Numbered from the stretch's first letter, positions 22,869 through 34,133 are shown. The stretch is DNA of 60,000 bases from Polytrichum commune (GCA_950295325.1 OX485806.1:16184001-16244000); one strand, 5' to 3'. Notes: generated from the letters alone by a model not told the origin. Program-made: numbers and translations.

Positions 22869-24969
22869 ATACTTCAGTGATAGATCGATGCCGAGAGAGC
22901 TTTGGTTTGAATTTTAGGGTTTAGGAATGTATGGAGCCAATGTGGTTATGTATTATATACCAAAGTGCTTGATTCACATTCCTTTAATGTATGTGGGTGT
23001 TATTTTTTATTTCGTTTGAAATCTCACAACTTCTTGTGGACTCTCGCAATTTCATGGTCACGGATTTTGTCGGATGTGTGACATGGCACTATGATCCTCA
23101 CTATTCAAGCACCTATTTAACAGATTTTGCATGCCATTCCTTACACTTTTCTCATATCTCTTCCTACATTGAGGATGTGTTGCTTCAAAAACCCGGATTA
23201 GCTTGAAAGACCTCAATATTGGTCCACCCAAGTCATCTGAGATGAATCGACCACACACGGTGTTTTTTTGGCGTTGTGTGTAATTCCAAATAGTAAGTGA
23301 CGCCAAATATCATATTCAGTGTAGCAAAGGGGATCCCAAATGATTACCACATGGTAGGTATTGACCCGGAAATTGTTGGCTAACTTTCAGAGTAAGTAAA
23401 GCACTTCCAGGGTCATTGGATTAGGCTGCACGACTTCTCAGACCAATGTTTCAAGAGGCATATTGATATTTAAAACAGTACCAGAAGGGAAATGATGAAG
23501 CTTGCAAGGCGAGTCGAGTGCAGGCGTTAAATTCCAGGAAGCTGGTTCACATTTTTCGATTATTCGATCCCTCTCAACACTTGAGCAGTGTCCAGGGAGA
23601 TTTTAGGGCAAAATCGCATTTAAGATCCAACCGGTTACATGTTGTGTTTAATGAGGTATATTCCACAGATTCTGTTAAAACAATCGGTCATTTTCCTGGA
23701 GTCTCGTACGTCAACCATTTGTTTCTCAAATCTCAATCGGTTAGTCATTGGTTATCCCCATGCATTGCACTTCAATTGATTAAGGTATGTTGGTGTTTTG
23801 GGTTCAGAATACTCGGTGTTCTCCATAACAAAGCTTGTGTTGCATTAGCCAAAACTATGACAAAGCATGTGCAAAAACCGCGTTGAAAATCGGACCTCCC
23901 TTACTTTAGTTATGCTTATTAGAAATTTCATGTTTGTTGATTTCTTAACCTAGATACATAAGTCTTCCCAATTGTGTTTACTAATGAGTGTACAATAGAT
24001 ATTAATGTTTGAGGACGTAGTCCAATCCCTTTTGAACATGTGTATGTAAGACGTTCGCTCTTTGATGTCGCCAATCCATACCAATCAAATATAGGGACCC
24101 CATTGAGAATTGTAACCACACAAAACACACATAACCTTACGACTGTCATTCGGTGACCACTTGCCAAGTGTCGAGGATGAGTTGTCAACTTAATGAACGA
24201 GAAATTATTCACTGTGAATTGTGTTCCCCATTTGTACCCAATAAAAGTCAAATTGGTTGTTTATACATTTGACAACACTAACATCTTTACTTGATAAAAC
24301 ACGACATTTATAAGATCAACATATAAATATATAGTATTGTGTAATTCCGAATAGTAAGTAACACTACATACAATATTTGGTTAGCCAAGGACCATTGTAA
24401 AAATCTTGTATTTCGGGGAAAGGGCACTCGTCTTCACACTTACATGGCACACAACTTCACAATCCTAATCTAAGGATCACTATTGAACCTAGTAGGCTCG
24501 GGCATGCATGGTATTAAATGAACCTAAGTTCATTCATTGGATCCTAAATCCTAGTGGGTGCCTACATACCCTACCTTAATGTGAGTAATGGAATGGAATG
24601 TGGGTACACCAAAATGTGACATGGTGTACAAGATATTCCTTGGAGCATTATCAAATTCATATCATGCAAGTAAGAACATACTAAGATCACAACTACCTAC
24701 ACATGTGAGTAATTTTTGGTGGAATTTAGAGATTATACAATGTGACCAAATGGTGAAAGGTTGATTTATTCATTCATATAGAGGTTGTATTAATAAAAGA
24801 AATATGCGTGTTTTCTTAGTGCATGTTCTTAGATGTACACACCACTCAAATGCAAGTGTCTAATTAATACAAACATATTATTGCACCCTTGATGTATCAC
24901 GGGCAAAACCAAAAACCAAATGATTGTACATCAAAATTATATATATATAAATTCCAATATACATAAACA
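22869..24969. other. Spacer between the two Harbinger genes, with an R2+R1 repeat
   Basis: No gene. It contains an R2+R1 repeat copy at 23570-24130 (listed separately). A further short repeat pair, TGTAATTCC(A/G)AATAGTAAGT, occurs at 23280-23300 and 24342-24362. The ORFs here carry no known motif. Presence of an old-looking repeat inside an intact transposon means either that it inserted later or that the element long carried it as filler. Confidence 0.5.
23570..24130 (+). repeat. R2+R1 repeat copy inside the Harbinger element
   Basis: Ordered matches to 780-1490 and to R1: GGGAGATTTTAGGGCA, CCAACCGGTTACATGTTG, GGTATATTCCACAGATTC, TTTCTCAAATCTCAATCGGTT, then CTTCCCAATTGTGTTTAC, GTAGTCCAATCCCTTTTGAA and CAAATATAGGGACC. 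Orientation is the same as the copy near the left edge. Confidence 0.55.
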
Positions 24970-26383
24970 TTACTCTGGATTACGCTCTAGCCATGATGAG
25001 AATAAAACATTCCTCATCCTCTCTCCTGCTATCTTTGCAGCTACACCTTCATGGGGAAGTTGCATCTTTCCCACATGTAATCCAACATATGGATCACGAC
25101 GGAATCTGATGTCGGCAGGAATAGGAACACGCTGGTTGTGAATTTCACAATAATTGTGAAGTACGCAACACGCCAAAGTAACCAGCGCTGCTTTTTCTAC
25201 AGACATATTAAATGCCTTAAGAATGCGCCAACGATTCTTCAAAGAACCAAAAGCTTGCTCGATTACCACACGTCCCCGGTTGACAGAGGAGTCAAACCTG
25301 TGGAACCCAAAGAAAAATCATAGTGAAAATTTATAAAGACCATACTATGTGTAAAACATTAATAATATTAAAAAAAACATGCAAATAAACAAAGCCGTAC
25401 CTAATTTTATCCACCATTGCGGGATCTCCAGGTTTGAAATTCTTCAACATGTATGGTCTGCTAGGATAAGCAGTGTCGCCCACCAAATAGGGCCGGATCT
25501 CCATTCCACTGAGATGGATGATTGGCCCAGCTAAAATCTGCCTTCTACTCAACTGTGCAGCTAGGGAGGACACCGCAAATTGCCCTGCATCATGGACACC
25601 ACCGGGCTGTCCCGCACATACGTTCCAAAACATTCTATTTGTGTCGCAAACCGCTTGCAACACGATACTATGAAAATGTTTTCTATTGTAAAAATCTTGG
25701 GGCATGGGAGTGTATCGTCTACTGGGTCTGGTGCTCAAAGGTATATGGGTGCCATCTATTGCTCCTGCAATGTTTGGTAACCCTGTGATGTCCCTAAATT
25801 TCTCTATAATGCTTTGAAGCCTATCGCCAGAGGGAGTGTGGATAAACTGAAAAAATAAACCATCCTCACCAGACCCTAAAGCCCGACACACTATCATAGT
25901 ATACTTGCGAATAGTGGACTCTCCACATCCATACAAATTGTGCATTCTAGCACAACTCACACCATGAGCCAATCGGTACAAGACAAGTTTGACTTGCTTT
26001 CTCACCGGAACGGGGGGTCTAACAAATGTAGGAGCGGTAGGACGTAAAAATGGCGTCAATAAATCCACCAAAGCCTCAAATGCTAAAAATTCCATGCGAT
26101 AAGTTTGCCAATACCTCAAATTTAACATTTGGGGGGAAGTATGCCACACATCACCCTCCACAATGTCGTGATGGATGTATTGGCAAGGCTCCACCCACCA
26201 CATGCGACGAGGAAATCGCTGCCTCCACGCCATCGCAGCAAAAAGTGGGAGCAAACGACGCATCGAGTGTCCTCCCGTCATGTCGATTGGAACATACGGC
26301 ACTACACGGCGACGTCTACGAGCGTGGAACGTTACTAGAATAACCAAGAACGCGAAGAACACCAATATGGATTGTTCCGCCAT
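24970..26383 (-). CDS. PIF/Harbinger DDE transposase (ALP1-like)
   Basis: Two exons, 26383-25401 and 25297-24970, joined across a 103-bp GT-AG intron (AATTAG|GTACGG ... TCCACAG|GTTTGA). They give 436 residues without a stop. The N-terminus has a hydrophobic stretch (LVFFAFLVILV) followed by RRRRR. A helix-turn-helix region lies at about 126-168 (RKQVKLVLYRL...GCGESTIRKY). The catalytic triad is visible: D210 in AGAIDGTHI, D303 in YLVGDTAYP and E341 in VVIEQAFGSLKNRWR. GGVHDAG (261-267) and LACCVLHNYCEIH are further family blocks. It cuts and moves DNA at the terminal repeats. Domesticated relatives (ALP1, HARBI1) exist in hosts. Here the position within perfect termini beside the Myb-like gene marks it as a transposon gene. 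Exons agree in frame and motif order, so confidence is high. Confidence 0.95.
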
Positions 26384-26687
26384 CACCCCTAAACCCTAAA
26401 GCACTCACACAAAAACGATTGTAAACGAACCAAGTTGCGCGTGAACCGAAGAATACTTGAAATGTGAGTGCGAAATTCATATAGAAAACTTGAAATGTCT
26501 GTCTCTGCAGAGGCTGGAGCTACTGGAGCTCAGCCTGTAAACCCTAATCCCCCGAACCCGACTAGCAGGTGTGAACGGGGCGGGTGCAGGTCTGACGGCA
26601 GCATAAAAATTTTATGTAGTAACAGGGGGGCGTGACTTGGCGGGGGAGCTCCCACGGGCATGTGCGGGTCCGCCACACCCTGCCACA

Positions 26688-26701
26688 CCCCCCCCCCCCC
26701 C
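26688..26701. repeat. C14 tract
   Basis: Fourteen consecutive C within the right subterminal region of the Harbinger element. Confidence 0.95.
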
Positions 26702-26772
26702 GATTCGCCGGCCTATTAAAGCCCGCCACGCGGCATGGCGGCCCCCTCTTCTGTCATGTGCCTGCCCCCATA

Positions 26773-27027
26773 GACAAAAGATTCGAGCATGCAGCTAACT
26801 TCCAACACACCATCAAGGTCATTCTATGACATCCAATTTGTACTAAAGATAAAGAGGAAGGGGAAAACAAAAACGAACGCAAAGTGTGCGCAAAACGTCT
26901 ACAAAGCATCTCCCCAAACACAAAATTAAAATAACTTTCTCTCTCTAAAATGCCTTATACATAGCACTCGATCTCCATTGCTAAGCAAGCCACCTCCCAC
27001 CGAGCAACCATATTCCTCAAATCATAA
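26773..27027. other. Short spacer, nothing seen
   Basis: AT-rich sequence between the Harbinger element and the first Tourist-like MITE. No feature is recognised. Confidence 0.4.
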
Positions 27028-27030
27028 TGA

Positions 27031-27617
27031 GGGCCGGTTCACACTATGGCCAAACTTCGAGAGGAGAAGCGTTTGGACTAATGAAAATGCAGAAATGTCC
27101 AAAGTCCGTCCTCTCGGCCTTCACACTAGAGGCCGAAGTCCAAAGGACGTAGCCTCCAAAAGAGCCTAGGTGGCAACACTTTTAGGAAGTTATGGCGCCA
27201 AGAGTTCGGCCTCTCGAGCAAAGTTTGGGTCGAGCATTTTGCTCGACCCAAACTTCCGTCGAGAGGCCGAACTTTTTTTTCATTAAAATATCAATCATTG
27301 ACAAGATCTTGACCATTAGATTGGAGGGGTTATTTTGAGCAAGGAATAAAGTGGGATGCTCCTTTGGGTTTGGACTTTGGGCTCGGCCTTTGGAGGCTTC
27401 ACACTATGGCCGTCCAAGTCGAGAGGCCGTGCGAGTTCATGGCCAAAGGTTAGGACTTTGGGCTTAGCCTTTGGAGGCTTCACACTATGCCTGGCCAAAG
27501 GCTAAACTTACTATATTTTATTGACTATTTTCAGCTCATTTCTTTGGACTCTCAACAAAGTTTGGCCACTCAATCCCACGGCCTCTCGACTTGGACGGCC
27601 ATAGTGTGAACCGGCCC
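27031..27617. mobile_element. Tourist-like MITE, copy A (587 bp)
   Basis: Perfect 21-bp terminal inverted repeats beginning GGGCCGGTTCACAC (27031-27051 and 27597-27617). The flanks are TGA on the left and TAA on the right, consistent with a mutated 3-bp TAA duplication; copy B has TAA on both sides. Those ends suggest the PIF/Harbinger (Tourist) group. Inside are a 69-bp near-palindrome (27204-27272) and two internal repeats of CCTTTGGAGGCTTCACACTA (27388 and 27471 regions). It has no coding capacity. Its termini do not match those of the intact Harbinger next door, so a different transposase would mobilise it. Confidence 0.88.
27204..27272. repeat. 69-bp near-palindrome inside MITE copy A
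   Basis: The arms GTTCGGCCTCTCGA...AAGTTTGGGTCGAGCA pair with their inverted copy around a TTT centre, with only a few mismatches. A transcript or single strand would fold into a strong hairpin. Copy B has the same arms at 30023-30091 but its centre is the reverse complement. Confidence 0.85.
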
Positions 27618-27620
27618 TAA

Positions 27621-29846
27621 GAACTCACAGGCAAAAGATTAAGGTTCAGTCAGAATTCAAATACATCACGAAACCCTAGCTCCCGGCTAAAGGACACGGC
27701 TCTTAAACTCACTTTCACCTACTTCATGCACACAAGAGGACATGAAACCGAAGTTGCATGACATGGAAATCGCAAGAAACTACACTAAATATAATATGTA
27801 GTGTCATATGGTATCTAATGTCGTTGTGGAAACTTTTTACGGTGACAACGCTTATGAAATAAGTGTACAAATACTGTCATGGATGATGGATGGCAACTTT
27901 GAGTTCATCCGTTGCCCAAAACTCTACTTGCGGATGAGTTTCATCTTCTTCCTTACTTTAAAAGACTTCCTATATTGTGCACCCTAACATTCATGTGATG
28001 AAATATTGTAATGGATGATTGAAATTTGGATGAAAAATCACTTAGCAAGCCACGGTACATGGTACATGCAACACTGTAAATCTATCTAAAATCCCCAAGA
28101 AACTTTCACACGGAATGACAAATGATGTTGGGTTAACAATTAGTATTGAGCGAGACAATCCGTATTGGTGGCACGAAATATTATATCATATTTAGTGTAG
28201 ATTTAACGTTGTGGTTCTTTGCCATTTTAACGCACATGAAGTTGCAGGAGTGAGAGCGTTGGAAATAAAAGTGGGCTCCAGGAAATGGCCTTGTGGTGGG
28301 GAAGTTAAGAAGATAAATATGTGCGGTGATGTGAGGTAAGATTAACGCAACTTGTTGCAAGCGAGCAAGCAATTGGAGGGGGAGGGGAGTGTGGGGAAGG
28401 GATGCAAGAGAGCTTGGGGCATGTTCATTCCTTCTCTTCCTAAAGCCTCGTTATCATCCCTTGGTTGCGGATCTCGAGCCCCGTGCTTTTGAGCATGTCA
28501 CTTGAGTCGTCATAAGATCCTTGACTCTAGGCCACTTTTCACCTTGCTATTTCAGTTGATCGAGATGTGAATGCTTTACACTACGTTCTCTTCATTCGAG
28601 CCGATAGGGTGTTGTCAAAACAACGCCCTCCATATGTATATTGTTATGTGGCTGAAAACTCGTGCGAATCTCAAGTGTTGATTCCCCAAACGCAAGAGTC
28701 ACTCTATTCGAGCTTCCCAAGGGCAAGAGATATTGATGTCCCCATATGCATTTCCTATTCTATGCATGTGGGCCTCGGAAACATGCATTTAATCGAGGAA
28801 GACATGATAAGATATTCCATGGGAGCTTCAAAAACCACAAAGGAAATGGCTATAGCTTTTATTTGTATTGCATCATAATCTTGTACCCAACGCGTGTTTG
28901 ATGTCATAGGAGAAGCGGGTTGGGAGCTAAAGGTTGCCCGTTACGGGAGTCGGATTAGCCACCACCGCCCATGAGGTGAACATGTGCATGTTCTAGAAAG
29001 TTTTTATTTGTGTGCTCAAGTTCTTCCATTCATCTTCAAATTGAAAAAGAAAAAAAGAAAGAAGAAAGAAAAGAAAATAGAAATATCCAACCATACAACA
29101 CTTTTGGGTGATCGGCACATGCATTAGAGGAATGTGGCACTTCCAACTCCCACAAACAACTTGGCAGTTGGATTGGATCAAGCATTGACTCATCCACTTT
29201 ACAATTGCAAATCACAAGGATTTTCATTTCAAGTTATGAGAGGTTAAAGTGAGCATGCCCTTTCTCATAGGCCCTCCTAATTGTGTTACATAAGTATATT
29301 GAGCTTAGAATGATGTATATATTCTTACGACATAGTCCAACATGCGTCTTTTCGATGTGCGTTCTTAAGCACAAGCATTGTAACCACCCAACCCAATGTT
29401 TAAGTATATGATTAAGAAAATGGATCAACATGACCCTTGCATAATAAGGGCCCATTTGCACAATCTAAGATGAGTTATGAATGCACATTTTCTAAGTGAT
29501 TTTGGAGGATTCTGACAATAGAGAAAGCCAAGGCACCGTGAAAGCAGCACATCCATACTTACAAAAATGAAATAACACATGTTAATCTTCTCATATTTAA
29601 TGTACGAGTAACTTCTTCAAAAACCCGTCACAAACATCACTCTCAATGTTTTGATATGAAAGTTCATATGGTTGACTAGAATTATGCGTACCTTGTCGCA
29701 AGTTAGGAAAAGTTGCGGATATGGTATGGGCATCAAGTACCACTTTTGTTTCTTACGACATAGTTGTAAATGAAATGAGACGTACTTTGTGTTGGAATGC
29801 CCCCTTCACAACTCCATTAATGTCTCAAGGCTCAAGAATCTATCTT
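27621..29846. other. Gene-free stretch between the two MITEs
   Basis: Around 27830-28060 the sequence matches 58675-58890 (TGAAAT.TGG.TGAAAAATCA, TTAG.AAG) and belongs to the R1-associated repeat. A 103-codon open frame at 28567-28878 has no motif I recognise. A purine-rich tract lies at 29040-29083, and a degenerate R1 copy at 29270-29460. No gene is supported. Confidence 0.45.
29270..29460 (+). repeat. R1 dispersed repeat, degenerate copy
   Basis: Contains CTCCTAATTGTGTTACATAA, GAGCTTAGAATGATG, CGACATAGTCCAACATG, TGCGTTCTTAAGCACA in the R1 order. Confidence 0.45.
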
Positions 29847-30165
29847 TAAGGGCCGGTTCACACTATGGCCAAACTTTGAGAGGAGAAGCGTTTGAACCAA
29901 TGAAAATGCAGAAATGTCCAAAGTCCGTCCTCTCGGCCTTCACACTAGAGGCCGAAGTCCAAAGGACGTCGCCTCCAAAAGAGCCTAGGTGGCAGCACTT
30001 TTAGGAAGTTATGGCGCCAAGAGTTCGGCCTCTCGAGCAAAGTTTGGGTCGAGCAAAATGCTCGACCCAAACTTCCGTCGAGAGGCCGAACTTTTTTTTC
30101 ATTAAAATATCAATCATTGACAAGATCTTGACCATTAGATTGGAGGGGTTATTTTGAGCAAGGAA

Positions 30166-30573
30166 CAAGAAAACGGTAGAACCGTGAGGCTCTGTCCTTT
30201 ACTATGAAAGACTACAATTGTAGTTGTCCACTTTGCTCATGCCAATCCATGGTTATCACTATACCAAACCTTTCTTGGATTTTGGGCACCTTCTTCTCAA
30301 ATGCAGGTCAAGGATTGAAGCTACTCATTTATCACTCGAAAATTTTTAAATGCATAACCAAGAACTGCCGAAATAACTATAGTTAATTAGATTTCTTTCA
30401 ATGTATTTTAGGGAGCAATTAGAGAGAGAGAGAGAGAGAGAGAGACCACATTGAATAAAGTGGACCAAAAATAACAAGAACAAGTAACGTCCAAGTGTGA
30501 ACACAAAGTGGTTAAGAAATTTGCTCTTGAAACGAAGAAGTTGATGCATCGTCTCTGTCCTACAGACAGAGCC
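30166..30573. mobile_element. 408-bp insertion inside MITE copy B, class unknown
   Basis: Comparison with copy A fixes the junctions: copy A reads GAGCAAGGAATAAAGTGGG, while copy B has the extra block between GAGCAAGGAA and AATAAAGTGGG. The block carries an ACGGTAGAACCGT hairpin near its left end and CTCTGTCCTACAGACAGAG at its right end. GGCTCTGTC appears inverted near both ends (30191 and 30565-30573). An AA overlap is the only possible target duplication. An (AG)n tract lies at 30420-30446. It is not a typical Helitron (no TC...CTRR) and not a standard TIR element. Confidence 0.7.
30420..30446. repeat. AG microsatellite
   Basis: About thirteen AG units inside the 408-bp insertion. Confidence 0.9.
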
Positions 30574-30849
30574 AATAAAGTGGGATGCTCCTTTGGGTTT
30601 GGACTTTGGGCTCGGCCTTTGGAGGCTTCACACTATGGCCGTCGAAGTTGAGAGGCCATGGGAGTTCATGGCCAAAGGTTTGGACTTTGGGCTTAGCCTT
30701 TGGAGGCTTCACACTATGCCCGGCCAAAGGCTCCACTTACTATATTTTATTGACTATTTTCAGCTCATTTCTTTGGACTCTCAACAAAGTTTGGCCACTC
30801 AATCCCACGGCCTCTCGACTTCGACGGCCATAGTGTGAACCAGCCCTAA

Positions 30850-33219
30850 GAACGTAGAACTAGGTAATCTCAAGTCTATCCACAATACTTATTCGAGCAT
30901 CAAGTCAATCGATTGCCACCATTATCTCACAAAAGCCAATGCCCTACCTCATTCTAGAGATTTAGCCTTCTCGACCCCACCTTGGTGTACTCCTCTAGTT
31001 CCATAACCCTTTTTTGGCTTCTTGGCTTTAAGAACTAACTTTCAATTTCATGCTTTACACATAGCAACAACTCTTACAAACAAAAGGGGATTGGGACATG
31101 AATTTTCTTAAGGAAATGATGACTATATAAAGTATTCCTGCGTGTCTCAACCATGTTGATTGTGCATCTCAGGTCAAGGCATCCATAGTCGACCAATTTC
31201 ATTTAACCACTCAATAGGGGTGCATGTAATGTCGACATGGATGAGGTCTATATTGTTTAGGCCAACGAAGTTAGGGTTTAAGCTCATGTGGTGACGGCTT
31301 GTGATCAACTAGAGTAGAGGCGCCCATAACCGATCACTTTTAAAGATTCGGTGCCAAATATGGAGAAGTATGAGGCAGTGCAATATTTCCCCACGTTGGA
31401 AGATAGAAATTGGAAGGACTATAATTTTTTTGATAATTTTAATCCTTAACTTCAAATTATTATGAATTTTTGAAACCAAAAGTTGGCCCGAGCATATTAC
31501 CAATGTCTAGAGTCTTCTATAACCGTTGATTTCAACCGCTCATTCCTCCTCGTTTTAGCACACAAAACCAAGACATGTGCTATGGGATTATTGGTTCCAG
31601 CTTCATCGAGATTCAACCCCAACCTGATTGGAAACTTAATCCCAAACTAATCAAAATTCCGGGGTCCTAACCAGGAATAGATGCCTCTTCTATACCCTCC
31701 TAATGACCCCGTCCCACCTTACTTTACCAAATAATCAAAGTATTTCCTAAAAACCAAGTAAAGCTCCCTCGGTTATAGCGGAGGCATCCGGCTATCCCAA
31801 TGCACCTACAAGGACTTGCTCCGGAGATTGTCTAGTAGGTTTTAGTTAAGTAGTTTTCACACATGTTCATTGTTTTATCTACCAAGCAATGATATGTTGG
31901 ATAGTTTTTGTCCCATCCCCAAATGCCTTACTACTCATCTATCTTATCATTGGTTTTTGTTAATGCCGCTCCTCGTGCCCTCATAGTTAAGAGTAAAAAG
32001 CAACCAATCACAAGGTCGGGAGGTGTCACTTTTAAAAGTCCTACATTCCTGCCTCATGTCTAAGTACCAATGGGAGGGTCGATATTTGAGGCTTAAAACC
32101 TCCACTTTTAAACCATGCCACATTATTTGCCACCGATGCTCGGGACTAGATAGTGTCGATAGTGTGAAGGCCATGTTTTTTAAACCAACTTTTAGGCTCA
32201 CCTAAAGTCAAGTGGGAAGGGGGCATAAGAGTTTTGCCAATTGTTCTAGCCAAGAAGTAGCATTTAGATCGGCAATTCTGGTTCAACCTGTAGATTGACT
32301 CTGTTCCACTAACCTTTACCGCTTCAACATTTTTAGCAATTTCCATGTTCATGAAAAAAAAATTACTTTTATTATTATTATTGTTATTGTTATTATTAGT
32401 CCTTGGAATATGTTTCTCTTCGCAAGAAAAACAAATTCCCCTTTATTACTCCTCCTATACAGATGTAAACTCTTATTTTAGCGGTTATTAGATGCCTCGA
32501 CTTAGGCACTCTTGTAATACATCAGTGTAGATTGGATTTTTACTTTTTCCACATCCACATCCATGTTCCATACACAAATAGCCAACATGTTCAGAGAGAT
32601 CACAACGTTGACTCCTCATATTTTCTAGATACTACTTCACCTCAATGTGCCAATGTGTTGCCAGAATCGCATTTGATGGAAATATTCTCCTTTTCATACA
32701 CCTATACAAATGCCGGGCTAGATCTTAACACCTTACTTCAATGTTTGTAATCGAAAGTAAGAGGCATTGCGGGCTGTAATACCAGGGTTTCTAGACATGC
32801 CCTACTAGATCCATAGAAACTGCTCAGGGACATGGACACCAAAGACCAGATTTCATGTCTTAGAAAAAGAATGATCATAACAAAACCCTCTGAGATACAA
32901 AGGTCACAAGCATGCCACTGCTCTCCTCAACGAGCTCCGTGGAAATTGAGGCATTGAGATTGCCTATCTTGTGCTGCGAATGTGGTCCAACACACAGGAG
33001 GTGACAATAGATTAATCTCAGCAACACAGAAAACAACGGTGTCCTGCCACTACAGACCACTTGCATTGTTTTCTCCACTTCTTTGCTGCGGACGAGGTAT
33101 TAGCAGGTGCTAAACATACTTACAGTGGACCTCCACTGCTCGTCAAAAAGCACTGCCCTTACCTGGTTGGAGGATGTCTGCAGAAAATGGAATTAACAAA
33201 CCCGATAAGTATTTCTATT
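30850..33219. other. Gene-free stretch upstream of the SKP1 gene 2 3' end
   Basis: No coding gene is found. The only simple-sequence stretch is the ATT/GTT tract at 32366-32398. The sequence at 31940-32210 resembles a decayed LTR, but nothing decisive is visible. Confidence 0.4.
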
Positions 33220-33371
33220 CGTACATGCCTTTTTCTAGACACTACTCTTCAGTCTTATGGCTCCATGTGCACCAAAGCTCTGACTAAACTTGGATAATGC
33301 TTCATATTTCTACAGGATCTGGCACGACGGGATATATCTGGCACCTTCTGCTCGCCAAAGCAGGTGCAAGC
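33220..33371 (-). other. 3' untranslated region of SKP1-like gene 2
   Basis: On the minus strand, after the stop codon, GAGCTTTGGTGCACATGGAG, CCATAAGACTGAAGAGTA and TGTCTA follow. These match the corresponding positions behind gene 1. The 3' end is not defined. Confidence 0.5.
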
Positions 33372-34111
33372 CTACTCGAAAGCCCACTGGTTCTCCCGTC
33401 GGACTTCTTCCTCTTCCTCCGGTGTGAAATCGTTCTTGATGTTGAATGTCTTTCGAATCTCCTCCGGTGTCTTGCCCTTGATCATGTCCGCAACGGTCTG
33501 GCAAGTCAAATCCAGCAAGTTCTTGATATTCAAGTAGTTCGCCGCCTGTCCACATCACAAACACCAATTTCAGTCTGGACGTTCGTCCCTGGAACGATTC
33601 GTTTCAGAGGATTCAATTGCTACACTATCCTGCAACTTAACTGGGAACGTTTTGCAACATCACATACCACGTACCATATATGGTTACCATGGGACGATAT
33701 GCTGCTGGCAGTCCAAAGGGAACAAAGACCTATGCCTTCTCTATCTTGTACAACATGCTCTCAGTTCATGCCTAGCAAACAGAGGCAGCGATTTTCAAGT
33801 CATTATCGTACCAATATGAGGTCGAACAAGGTGGCTTGATCCACCTTCACGAAATCAGCGTCCCAGGCTTTAATCTCGTCCTCGGGAGCGGCGGGCTTAT
33901 CTTCGCTCGTCTTTTGGTTCTCCACGTGGTATTTACAATACTCTATAACCTTTGCAAGAATTTTGCTGGATACATTGGGCAACGGGATGGGAGCGTCCAT
34001 GCCCGTGTCTTCAATCATGTTCTTTACAGCCTGTGACTCGAACGCCACCGCCTCATCCACCTCAAACATCTCGTCATCGGAGCTCTTCAGCTTCACACGC
34101 TTCTCGGCCAT
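33372..34111 (-). CDS. SKP1: SKP1-like protein (SCF ubiquitin-ligase adaptor), gene 2
   Basis: The exons are 34111-33812 (100 codons) and 33545-33372 (57 codons plus stop), giving 157 residues. The 266-bp intron has a TTG|GTACGA donor and a GGACAG|GCG acceptor at the same residue boundary (DLIL|AANY) as gene 1. It carries SKP1 hallmarks: [80 protein letters not shown]. It acts in the cytoplasm and nucleus as the adaptor between cullin-1 and F-box proteins. It differs from gene 1 at a minority of residues (for example KLKSSDDE for NLMSSEGE), so it is a close paralogue. No disabling lesion is seen. The start is fixed by MAEKRV and the leader-intron acceptor just upstream. Confidence 0.96.
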
Positions 34112-34133
34112 CGGGGAACTCCCTTCGGATTGC

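Larger units (their letters stand above)
21486..26769. mobile_element. Complete PIF/Harbinger transposon, 5284 bp
   Basis: The 15-bp terminal inverted repeats differ at one base: GGGGGCACGCACATG at 21486-21500 and CATGTGCCTGCCCCC at 26755-26769. They are flanked by ATA at 21483-21485 and 26770-26772. Inside are two convergent genes, a Myb/trihelix-like protein (plus, 21897-22868) and a DDE transposase (minus, spliced, 24970-26383). Both are fully open. This is the layout of autonomous PIF/Harbinger elements, in which both proteins are needed for transposition. The ~2.1 kb between the genes contains older repeat sequence. Intactness suggests recent activity. The 3-bp ATA duplication departs from the usual TAA/TTA. 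Confidence 0.92.
29850..30846. mobile_element. Tourist-like MITE, copy B, split by a 408-bp insertion
   Basis: The terminal repeats match copy A (one mismatch at the right end, CCAGCCC) and are flanked by TAA at 29847-29849 and 30847-30849. Without 30166-30573 the element is 589 bp and almost identical to copy A, so both moved recently from a common source. The element carries the same internal palindrome (30023-30091), with the central spacer inverted relative to copy A. Confidence 0.9.

Noticed and set aside
24970-26383. Domesticated host ALP1/HARBI1 gene
   Set aside because: It sits inside near-perfect terminal repeats with a target duplication and next to the partner Myb-like gene, so it is a transposon gene.
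26050-26399. Plus-strand open frames of 69-97 codons
   Set aside because: Shadows of the Harbinger transposase on the other strand, with no motif of their own.
28567-28878. 103-codon open frame
   Set aside because: No recognisable domain, no splice or promoter context, lies in repeat-rich DNA. Probably chance.
30166-30573. Helitron
   Set aside because: Hairpins near the ends are suggestive, but there is no 5' TC or 3' CTRR terminus and the site is not a simple A|T junction.
33297-33839. 180-codon open frame on the plus strand
   Set aside because: Antisense to the SKP1 gene 2 second exon and intron. The minus-strand frame has unmistakable SKP1 motifs and proper splice sites.
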